Source: Protofrankia sp963555925 (lineage in GTDB: Bacteria; Actinomycetota; Actinomycetes; Frankiales; Frankiaceae). From it: a stretch of DNA of 64,000 nt. The DNA lies in contig CAUVXJ010000060.1 of assembly GCA_963555925.1 (NCBI GenBank), positions 1 through 64,000 of the forward strand, given 5' to 3'. The notes below the pieces were generated by a model. The model had not been told where the DNA came from. It saw only the letters and a program-made list of their open reading frames with translations, and searched no databases. The translations under genes were made by a program, and so were the position numbers. Shown in pieces: positions 57,639 to 64,000 of this stretch. Each line of letters begins with the position of its first letter. The first letter of the stretch is position 1.

Positions 57639-58742
57639 ATGACGACGACGCAAGCGGCACTCGTCGAGAAGGCCGGAGAACCGTTCACACTGTCCGAGGT
57701 CGAGTTAGACGACCCGCGACCCGACGAGGTCGTCGTGCGCCTGGTGGCAGCCGGCGTCTGCCACACCGATCTCACTGTTGCCGGAGGCGGTCTGCCGTTT
57801 CCCCTGCCTGGCGTCCTCGGGCACGAGGGCGCCGGCGTGGTGGAAAGCGTCGGCTCCGGGGTCAGTCGGGTGCAACCAGGTGACCACGTCCTGTTGTCGT
57901 TCACATCCTGCGGCCGATGCGGGAACTGTCGGGACGGCCACCCGGCCTACTGCGCGACCTGGCTTGCGATGAACCTTCTCGGCGGCGTGCGTGCCGACGG
58001 TTCGTCGACCATCACCAGGGCGCAGGAGACGATCGGCGGTCACTTCTTCGGCCAGTCCTCCTTCTCCCGCCATGCCCTGGTCGACGAGCGCAGCGTCGTC
58101 AAAGTGGACGCCGACGTCGCGCTCAACCTGATCGCGCCGCTGGGCTGTGGCGTGCAGACGGGCGCCGGCGCGGTCTGGAACGTCCTGAATCCGCGCCCCG
58201 GCGCGACGATCGCGGTCACCGGCGCCGGTTCCGTCGGCCTGTCAGCAATCATGGCGGCTGCCCTCACACCGGCGACACGCATCATCGCCGTCGACCGGAT
58301 CGAACAGCGGTTGCGCCTGGCGGTGCAGCTGGGGGCCACCGACGTTGTCAACGCCACCGACGGCGGCGTCGCCGAGCAGTTGGCCGAGATCACCGGTGGC
58401 GCGGGGGTCGACGGCGTGGTCGAGACGACGGGGAACACCGCTGTCCTGCGGACGGCGATCGACTGCCTTGCCGCTCGTGGGACAGCGGTCATCGTCGGCG
58501 CGCCTCCCTTCGGCTCCGAGGTGGGGCTCGATGTCAATGCCATGCTGGGGGGCCGCCAGGTCGTCGGGATCACCCTCGGTGACAGCGAGACGGAACGGCT
58601 GCTGCCCGTTCTCGTCGCTCTTGTTCGCTCCGGCCGGATGCCGGTCCAGAAACTGATCACCGAGTACGGGTTCAGTCAGATCCAAACCGCGGTCGACGAC
58701 ATGGTGGCGGGAAAGACCATCAAACCGGTCCTCACATTCTAG
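57639..58742 (+). CDS. Zinc-dependent aryl-alcohol dehydrogenase
   Basis: 367 residues from ATG 57639, with AAGGAG 11 bases before (a GTG at 57609 is also in frame). Catalytic zinc: GVCHTDL and GHEGAG; structural cysteines CGRCGNCRDGHPAYC; NAD fold GAGSVGLSA followed by VDRIEQR. The AQETIGGHFFGQSSFS segment is that of benzyl-alcohol dehydrogenases. The TAG stop directly touches the palindrome at 58743, which may also end the transcript. Confidence 0.87.
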   Translation: MTTTQAALVEKAGEPFTLSEVELDDPRPDEVVVRLVAAGVCHTDLTVAGGGLPFPLPGVLGHEGAGVVESVGSGVSRVQPGDHVLLSFTSCGRCGNCRDGHPAYCATWLAMNLLGGVRADGSSTITRAQETIGGHFFGQSSFSRHALVDERSVVKVDADVALNLIAPLGCGVQTGAGAVWNVLNPRPGATIAVTGAGSVGLSAIMAAALTPATRIIAVDRIEQRLRLAVQLGATDVVNATDGGVAEQLAEITGGAGVDGVVETTGNTAVLRTAIDCLAARGTAVIVGAPPFGSEVGLDVNAMLGGRQVVGITLGDSETERLLPVLVALVRSGRMPVQKLITEYGFSQIQTAVDDMVAGKTIKPVLTF

Positions 58743-58793
58743 GAGCGACCGGCAATAGGGGACGCGGCGTCGCGGGGCTATTGCCGGGCGCTC
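58743..58793. repeat. 51-bp IS5-type palindrome between two genes
   Basis: GAGCGACCGGCAATAG, then GGGACGCGGCGTCGCGGGG, then the complement of the terminal repeat: a MITE reduced to its two ends around a self-complementary centre. Folds fully. It starts right after the alcohol dehydrogenase stop and lies 17 bp before the next gene's start, so it could act as terminator or processing site. Confidence 0.75.
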
Positions 58794-58810
58794 TAACTGG
58801 AAGGCACACC

Positions 58811-59737
58811 ATGCCAGTTGATCCGCAATTCGAGGCCGTTCTCAAACAGGCTGCCGCAGCGGGCCTGCCACCGTTCCACACGCTCACGCTCGTCCAGGCC
58901 CGAGCGCTGTACGCCCAGCTGATGGCTCTACCTGACCGCCCGGTGCCCGTCGTGCACGTGGCGGACCGGACGGTGCCCGGTCCAGCTGGGGAACTCCCCG
59001 TGCGGATCTACCGGCCGGGATTGGATGGGCGCCGGCCCGTGCTGACCTATTTCCACGGTGGCGGCTGGACGCTCGGCGACCTGGACAGTGACGACTGGCT
59101 GTGCCGGCGCCTGGCCGTCGGCGCCGACGCGGTCGTGGTCAGCGTCGACTACCGGCGTGCGCCGGAGCACCCCTTTCCGGCAGCGCTGAACGACGCGGTC
59201 GCGGGCTATCTGTGGGCCCGGGAGCACGCCGGCGAAATCGGCGGTGACAGCGGCCGCGTCGCCGTCGGAGGATGGAGCGCCGGCGGCAACCTCGCCGCCG
59301 CGGCATGTCTCGAGCTGCAGGGCGAAAATATGCCGGCTGCTCAGCTACTTCTGACGCCCGCCGTCGACGCCACTATGGCCTTGCCCTCGTACACCGAGAA
59401 CGCGACCGGATTCGGTCTCGACGTGATGACCGGCCGGTGGTTCACGGACAACTACGTGCCTGACCCGGCGCAGCGAAGCCATCCCCTGGTGTCTCCGCTT
59501 GCGGCCGTCGACCTCTGCGGGCTTCCGCCGGCAGTGGTCTACACAGCCGAGTACGACATCCTCAGGGACGAGGGGGAAGCGTACGCGCACCGGCTCGAAC
59601 AGGCCGGCACAAAGGTCATCGCGAAGCGGGTCGAGGGACTCGACCACCTTTTCCAGCTACACACCGCGGCCGTGGACGCGGCCGCAGACGCCGTCGATCA
59701 ACTGATCGCGGACGTGGCGGACGTACTGCGCCTGTAA
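58811..59737 (+). CDS. Alpha/beta-hydrolase esterase of the hormone-sensitive-lipase family
   Basis: 308 residues from ATG 58811 (GGAAGG upstream). Oxyanion motif YFHGGGW, nucleophile elbow GGWSAGG, Asp in EYDILRDE and His in GLDHLF form a full catalytic set. Cytoplasmic carboxylesterase; in this cluster it may cleave esters of aromatic acids. A 10-bp hairpin follows the stop. Confidence 0.88.
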   Translation: MPVDPQFEAVLKQAAAAGLPPFHTLTLVQARALYAQLMALPDRPVPVVHVADRTVPGPAGELPVRIYRPGLDGRRPVLTYFHGGGWTLGDLDSDDWLCRRLAVGADAVVVSVDYRRAPEHPFPAALNDAVAGYLWAREHAGEIGGDSGRVAVGGWSAGGNLAAAACLELQGENMPAAQLLLTPAVDATMALPSYTENATGFGLDVMTGRWFTDNYVPDPAQRSHPLVSPLAAVDLCGLPPAVVYTAEYDILRDEGEAYAHRLEQAGTKVIAKRVEGLDHLFQLHTAAVDAAADAVDQLIADVADVLRL

Positions 59738-59744
59738 TCCGCCT

Positions 59745-59779
59745 CGCCCGCAGCTCCGCTTCTCGCGGGGCTGCGGGCG
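59745..59779. terminator. Hairpin after the esterase gene
   Basis: 10-bp arms CGCCCGCAGC / GCTGCGGGCG with a 15-nt loop just past the stop. It overlaps the start of the MITE remnant. Confidence 0.5.
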
Positions 59780-59843
59780 TGCACCTCGCGATCTACGCAC
59801 CCCAGCCCCGCTTCTTGATCCATACCCCTATTGCGGGGCACTC
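59758..59843. repeat. MITE remnant lacking its left end
   Basis: Matches the 16213 MITE from CTCGCGGGGCT through CTTGATCCA and the right end (CTATTGCGGGGCACTC), with the middle lost between two CCTCGC copies. Followed by TTA, then the Rieske gene's stop two bases later. Confidence 0.65.
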
Positions 59844-59847
59844 TTAG

Positions 59848-60915
59848 TCAGGATGTCGGTGCTGGGGATGCCAGCATTTCTCTGATCATTTTGCGCCCGG
59901 CGAGGGCACCTGCGTCGATGGCGATGCTGAGTTCCTGGATGCGGCCGTGGCCGGAGACACCGCCGGCCTTCTCCTCGTCCGCGATCACTTGTTCGAGCAG
60001 CGTCAGCGCGTCCACGTCCTGCTGCACGACTTCCCGATTCATCCGCTCGAAGAAGGCGGAGACCTCGGCGTCGCCCAGCGCGAAGTCGCGGGCCACCGCC
60101 CAGAAGTCGAACGTGCTGTGCTCGGTTTCCGGCGTTATACCGTAGAGAATCTTTGCATGCACAGCACCGGCGTCTCCGCCGGCATTTCCCGGCAGCACGC
60201 CGGCTGGTGCGATCCGTGAATGCAGCACGTACGAACAGACCGGACGGTACTCGATGTCCTGCCAGCGGTCGATGGGCGTCGAGAATCCGGTTGACTTCTC
60301 ATAGAAGGGCGGGCACTCGACGCCGTGCATGTGCCGGCTGATCCGGATGACCTGCCCCGCGTGGTCGACCTCGGTCTGAATCGGCGTCGCGGCCACCTCG
60401 GGAGTCCCGATGAATCCCGCGTGCAGGTAGGTCTCGTGGGACAGGTCGAGCAGGTTGTCGACCAGGAGTTGATACCGGGCCGGCAGGGGGGCCACATCGC
60501 CGATCATGGTCCAGCCGGGGTCGTCGAGCCAGTGGTTGTCCGGAACGGCAGCGAGGTCGGCCTTGGCCTCTTCGCCGATCCAGACCCAGATCCAGTTGGC
60601 CTGCTCGACGACGCGATAGCTGCGCACCCGTGCGGTTCGCGGCACCCGCTCCTGGCCGGGTACCGCGATGCAGGTGCCCGAACAGTCGTAGGTGAAGCCG
60701 TGATACCCGCATTCCAGGTCGTCGCCCCGCAGTGTTCCGAGCGACAGCGGGTAGCGGCGGTGGACGCAGCGGTCGGCCAGGGCGACGACCCGCCCGTCCA
60801 GCGTGCGGTAGAAGACGATCGGCTCGCCGCAGATCGTCCGCGCGAACAGGTCGCGGCCGATCTCACGGCTCCAAGCCGCGACGTACCACTGGTTCTGCGG
60901 AAACACCCTCATCAC
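59848..60915 (-). CDS. Rieske non-heme iron oxygenase, VanA-like (aromatic O-demethylase type)
   Basis: 355 residues. Rieske centre Cys50-X-His52 and Cys69-X2-His72 (DRCVHRRYPLS, CGYHGFTYD). Catalytic iron: NLLDLSHETYLH with bridging Asp157, His160 and His165. The length and the single-component layout fit vanillate/dicamba-type demethylases. It needs a reductase; the best candidate is at 33880-34926. GTG 60915 or ATG 60912 start. Divergent from a MarR gene, with 17-bp direct repeats between them. Confidence 0.88.
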   Translation of the reverse strand: MMRVFPQNQWYVAAWSREIGRDLFARTICGEPIVFYRTLDGRVVALADRCVHRRYPLSLGTLRGDDLECGYHGFTYDCSGTCIAVPGQERVPRTARVRSYRVVEQANWIWVWIGEEAKADLAAVPDNHWLDDPGWTMIGDVAPLPARYQLLVDNLLDLSHETYLHAGFIGTPEVAATPIQTEVDHAGQVIRISRHMHGVECPPFYEKSTGFSTPIDRWQDIEYRPVCSYVLHSRIAPAGVLPGNAGGDAGAVHAKILYGITPETEHSTFDFWAVARDFALGDAEVSAFFERMNREVVQQDVDALTLLEQVIADEEKAGGVSGHGRIQELSIAIDAGALAGRKMIREMLASPAPTS

Positions 60916-60924
60916 CTCTCATGT

Positions 60925-60948
60925 CAGCGCCCCTATTGCCGGGCGCTC
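60925..60948. repeat. Miniature IS5-type end upstream of the Rieske gene
   Basis: CAGCG, CCCC, then TATTGCCGGGCGCTC followed by TTA (60949-60951). Same make-up as 31619-31643. Lies 10 bp before the oxygenase start, in its 5' leader, so it may affect expression. Confidence 0.6.
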
Positions 60949-61029
60949 TTAGCGGAACACCACCAGCACGTCGGAGACCAGCCCGATTCGCCCTCGGGAG
61001 CGGACACCGTCCATCCACCACATCGCCAT

Positions 61030-61096
61030 ACTCCGTGCATCTGGATACTTCGTGCATCTGGATACTTCGCGTATCTGGATATTCCGTGTACGGAGT
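61030..61096. promoter_or_regulatory. 17-bp direct repeats inside an inverted repeat, probable regulator binding site
   Basis: CGTGCATCTGGATACTT occurs twice in a row (61034-61050, 61051-61067), then a third, changed copy (61068-61084) and a partial fourth. The block is framed by ACTCCGT (61030) and ACGGAGT (61090). It lies between the divergent Rieske and MarR genes. Confidence 0.6.
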
Positions 61097-61218
61097 AACT
61101 TAAGCGTCGCACTTGAGACAGCCACCGTCAAGAGCCGGTCAAGGCGCCGTACCGCCGGGCGGTCCGGGCTATCGAGCAGTGCCGCAGTCGACGTCACCGC
61201 ATGCCGGGGAATCCACGT

Positions 61219-61842
61219 ATGGACTATAATTCCGCCAGAGCGCCGCTTCGGGAGGGATGGAACCGACCGCTGAGCAGACATGTGGACGACTCGGAATGCG
61301 ACGGCGGCGGATCATCTGCCCCGTCGACCCGGCCGGCGCCGTCAGCCATCCAACCCGACGGACCGCGCGCGGAACCCGCGAACCTCGCGGCGCACCCGGG
61401 CCATCTGGCCCGACGGCTCCAGCAGGTGACCTATCAACTGTGGAACGCCGTGGTGTCCGACGAGACCACCCCGCCTCAGTTCGCCGTGCTCAACTGTCTG
61501 CTCGCCGAGCCCGGCGTCGACCAGAAGACGGTCGGAGAGCGCGCATCACTCGACCGTTCCAACGTCGCCGACGTGGTCGCACGACTGGTGCAGCGCGGCC
61601 TCGTCCGGCGACTGCGCGACCCCGCCGACGGGCGACGCAACGTCCTGCGCCTCACCCGACACGGCGAGGCCGTGCATGCCACGGTCGCCCGTCGAGCCGA
61701 CGCGATGAACGAGATCATCCTTGGTCCACTCACCCCGGACGAGCAGGCGACGTTCCTGACACTTCTCGCCCGGATAGTCGCCGCCAGCACCGACCGGCCT
61801 ACCGCCTCGGATCGGGTCGACGGCGAGCAGGCTGCGTCGTAG
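61219..61842 (+). CDS. MarR-family transcriptional regulator
   Basis: 207 residues from ATG 61219; 61201 is another start and the first ~45 residues are low-complexity. The winged helix is VDQKTVGERASLDRSNVADV with the wing RRLRDPADGRRNVLRLT. Divergent from the Rieske oxygenase, which it probably controls with a phenolic ligand. Unlike the MarR gene at 25100, no CAGGAAACCTG site is seen here, so it reads another operator. Confidence 0.83.
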   Translation: MDYNSARAPLREGWNRPLSRHVDDSECDGGGSSAPSTRPAPSAIQPDGPRAEPANLAAHPGHLARRLQQVTYQLWNAVVSDETTPPQFAVLNCLLAEPGVDQKTVGERASLDRSNVADVVARLVQRGLVRRLRDPADGRRNVLRLTRHGEAVHATVARRADAMNEIILGPLTPDEQATFLTLLARIVAASTDRPTASDRVDGEQAAS

Positions 61843-61886
61843 CCCTGTTCCTCAGCCAATCCCACCGGTGTAAGTATTCGATGCAA

Positions 61887-61959
61887 GATCGGCGCGAGTT
61901 TGTCGTCAGGTACGCCTATCCGGCCGAAAATCGTACCTGACGACAAACAAACGCCGATC
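61887..61959. terminator. Large two-part hairpin after the MarR gene
   Basis: Inner perfect 17-bp arms GTTTGTCGTCAGGTACG (61898-61914) and complement (61932-61948); outer 8-bp arms GATCGGCG / CGCCGATC. Forty-five bases past the stop. Size suggests a terminator, though a regulatory or mobile-element role is possible. Confidence 0.55.
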
Positions 61960-62446
61960 ACCATCTCCACCCTATGCGGAGGGTAACATGCTGTGACATA
62001 ATCAGCGTCAATACTCCAGAAAATCGAGATCCTTTCCAGCCCCGGGCGGCACCGGCGGGAATCCTCTGCTACCTGATCGACATCTGCACCGCGTTCGCCA
62101 GGCTCGTCCACAACAGCCAAGCGACCGGTGCGTTCCGCGGAACACAGGGCCCGGCAACGGCAGGCCGGTGGCGACACCGTTCCGACTGACGGCAAGCAAC
62201 TCGGTGGCCGGACCGGCCCCGGTACCGCCGCCGTGTCACGGACCAGGGTGGCATGGTCGTGCCGGCCACGAGGCTTCACCGTCTGCCATGTGATGCCGCC
62301 GGTGAACAGAATCCGGGTGACGGGGCCGGGGTGCGTAGGTCGTTGAGGCCATCCTGATGACCGGAACCACCTACCGTTCGGCCGAATGTCGTCCGACAGT
62401 AGGTTGAATCGGTCGTTATGATGACTTTTTCTACCTACGATACCGT

Positions 62447-62575
62447 TGCGGCCCCGGCAGCGCCGTCAGCCACCCCGCCGACCCCGCCGAACGAGAGGCC
62501 GCCGCCATCGGCGCACAGGTAGCCCGCCAGGCCACCCCCACACCGAGCGAAGAAGAACCCCCGGCAGCCACCTGA
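62447..62575 (+). pseudogene. Possible remnant resembling the start of a DUF4157 protein
   Basis: SHPADPAEREAAAIGAQVAR is similar to the opening helix of DUF4157 (eCIS-associated) proteins, with a short Pro/Glu tail and a TGA. No start and no HEXXH follows. Weak. Confidence 0.2.
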
Positions 62576-62937
62576 TCCCGATCCGGACAACCAGGACCGA
62601 TCCCGAAGACCGTCATTACTCGGGGCCTGTTTCGAGGAGCGGCTCCGACTCCAGTGCGGTCAGGATCATGGTCACGACTCTCAGCACCGCATCCCAGTCT
62701 GCTTGCTCCAGCTCCGGAAAATCGCCGCGGACGCCGGCCGGACGTTCGACGGATGATCGAATGTCAGGTTCTGCGCACACCCCGGTCGTATCCGTGACCA
62801 TGACGGCGGCCGGACATGCAACGGCAGACAGACGGGGGAGCATCAAGGGCATGTGGCGCCTAGCCGGGTTCGATGGCAGTACATGATCGAATTAGAACGT
62901 CACGTCACGGACAAGGTCGAAGACCCCTTGTCAATTT

Positions 62938-62956
62938 TCCCTATTGGCGGTCGCTC
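62938..62956. repeat. IS5-type terminal repeat at the pcaL-like stop
   Basis: CCTATTGGCGGTCGCTC, one base different from the consensus end. It codes for the last residues SDRQ and the stop of the gene on the minus strand. Confidence 0.6.
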
Positions 62957-64000
62957 GTGATGGGAACGGAGGCGTCGAGCTCTGCCAGCGTCTGCTGCGC
63001 AATGGCGAATGCCCGGTTGGAGCGGGGCAGGCCGCTGTAGAGCGCCGTGTGCAGCAGCACTTCACCGATCTCAGCCGGGGTGAGTCCGTTGCGGATCGCG
63101 GCACGCACGTGCATCGCGATCTCGTGGTCGGCACCGAGGGTGGTCAACGCGGCCAGTGTCACGACAGAGCGGTCCCGGCGGGTGAGACCGGGCCGCGACC
63201 AGACGTCGCCCCACGCGTAGCGGGTGATGAAGTCCTGAAAGGGCGCGGTGAGCTCGGTGGTGTTCGCTATCGCGCGGTCCACGTGGTCGTCGCCCAGGAC
63301 GGCGCGGCGCGTCGCATAACCCGCGCTCAACGTCGCGCCCCCGGCGCCGGGCCCCGCGCCGTCCGGCGGGCAGAAGTGCTCCAGCAGGAGGCGTGCGACC
63401 TCGCCGGACCGCTCGACTGTGGCGAGGTGTGCCGCGTTGCCGAGCACCTCGACCCGGGCTCCGGCGATACCGTCGGCGATCGTCTGTGCGTGCTCGGGTG
63501 GGATGGCCGGATCGTCGCTCCCTGCGATGACCAGCGTCGGCGCGGCGATGCGAGCGAGATCGGGGCGCAGATCCATGGTGGCGATCGCCTCGCAGCACTG
63601 CGCGTAGGACTCCGCGTCGGTGCCCCTCAGCATGGCCATGAGCGCCGCCACAAGGCCGGGGTCGCGGGCCGCGAGGCCCGGTGTCACCCAGCGCTGGACG
63701 ACTGCGTCGGCGATCGGGCCCAGCCCGTCGCGTCGCACCGTGGCGGCACGGTCGAACCTGGCCTTCGCGGGCGGCAGGTGGGCCGACGTGCAGAGCAGAG
63801 CCAGCCGGGCGATCCGCTGCGGATGGTGCGCAGCGATCCACATGGCTGTCATCCCGCCGAGGGACAGACCGGCCAGGTGGACGCGGGTGACGCCCAGATC
63901 GAGCTCGATCCGGTCCAGCACGGCCAGGACGTCGCGAGCCAGCTCGTCGATCGTGCACGGCTGGCCGGGCTGGCCGGGCTGGCCGGGCGGGGCGGCGGGT
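62941..64000 (-). CDS. pcaL: PcaL-type fusion: 3-oxoadipate enol-lactonase and 4-carboxymuconolactone decarboxylase (5' end outside window)
   Basis: Over 350 residues; open at the edge. The first part is an alpha/beta-hydrolase with nucleophile elbow GLSLGGMT, SDDPAIPPEH and His in GNAAHLATVE. The second part, from about 63320 down, is a carboxymuconolactone decarboxylase domain: FQDFITRYAWGDVW, RRDRSVVTLAALTTLG, HVRAAIRNGLTPAEI, LLHTALYSGLPRSN. This fusion carries two steps from carboxymuconolactone to 3-oxoadipate in protocatechuate degradation. A GQP unit is repeated three times at the edge. The end is made by an IS5-type terminal repeat. Confidence 0.92.
   Translation of the reverse strand, partial: PAAPPGQPGQPGQPCTIDELARDVLAVLDRIELDLGVTRVHLAGLSLGGMTAMWIAAHHPQRIARLALLCTSAHLPPAKARFDRAATVRRDGLGPIADAVVQRWVTPGLAARDPGLVAALMAMLRGTDAESYAQCCEAIATMDLRPDLARIAAPTLVIAGSDDPAIPPEHAQTIADGIAGARVEVLGNAAHLATVERSGEVARLLLEHFCPPDGAGPGAGGATLSAGYATRRAVLGDDHVDRAIANTTELTAPFQDFITRYAWGDVWSRPGLTRRDRSVVTLAALTTLGADHEIAMHVRAAIRNGLTPAEIGEVLLHTALYSGLPRSNRAFAIAQQTLAELDASVPITSDRQ

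Larger units (their letters stand above)
61843..62940. other. 1.1-kb gap between marR and pcaL-like genes
   Basis: Holds the large hairpin at 61887-61959 and, on the plus strand near 62447-62575, a possible gene remnant. A minus-strand 78-residue frame at 62616-62852 (ending ELEQADWDAVLRVV ...) has a protein-like tail but no known family. The rest is non-coding in appearance with some AT-rich spots (62410-62440). Confidence 0.4.

Overview
The window reads as chromosome of a high-GC actinobacterium. A soil or plant-associated filamentous genus such as Frankia is my best guess. This is inferred from codon bias, the SARP regulator, the PQQ-propeller Ser/Thr kinase, the AraC/MarR/ArsR content and the aromatic-acid catabolism; no rRNA or tRNA gene was seen to confirm it.

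Layout. (1) 1-9.7 kb is a scarred accessory stretch: the tip of an Rhs-type toxin with its immunity gene, an IS701-family element, a gene remnant, an ATPase, a peptidase remnant, an ArsR regulator convergent with a small P450-like/isocitrate-lyase-superfamily pair, a DUF1003 protein and an IS5-family remnant. (2) 9.7-24.7 kb holds a membrane Ser/Thr kinase, an AraC-VOC-UvrA-like resistance cluster, a MITE, a ketopantoate reductase-rhodanese fusion behind a wrecked ABC ATPase, a berberine-bridge-type flavoenzyme behind a large SARP regulator, and superoxide dismutase. (3) 25.0-36.7 kb is a catabolic block: MarR regulator, MFS transporter, SDR dehydrogenase, amidohydrolase, CoA ligase, MaoC hydratase, glutathione-independent formaldehyde dehydrogenase and a Rieske-type reductase, followed by decayed copies of similar genes and a broken vapBC pair. 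(4) 36.8-52.4 kb is a complete type I-E CRISPR-Cas system: array 1 (47 repeats), cas3, cas8e-cas11-cas7-cas5-cas6-cas1-cas2, array 2 (33 repeats). (5) 52.4-54.2 kb is an ISL3-family element abutting array 2. (6) 54.2-64.0 kb resumes catabolism: AraC, aldehyde dehydrogenase, aryl-alcohol dehydrogenase, HSL esterase, Rieske oxygenase, MarR and a PcaL-type fusion running off the edge.

How it works together. Blocks 3 and 6 fit one route. A hydroxycinnamate such as ferulate is activated to its CoA thioester, hydrated, oxidised and hydrolysed to a benzoate such as vanillate. A Rieske oxygenase plus its reductase would O-demethylate this, releasing formaldehyde for FdhA, and the ring products would reach the beta-ketoadipate pathway through PcaL. 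The MarR regulator has a clear repeated palindrome as probable operator. The CRISPR island sits between the reductase half and the oxygenase half of this block.

The two CRISPR arrays point outward from the cas genes. Both carry the same leader-proximal sequence, which is the 3' end of cas2. Array 1 has an inverted partial copy of cas2 there instead of a separate leader. A relic repeat pair lies between cas3 and cas8e. Elsewhere the window is marked by a MITE family whose ends match the IS5-family element and often sit on stop codons, by a 171-bp dispersed repeat in three copies, and by many short tandem repeats.
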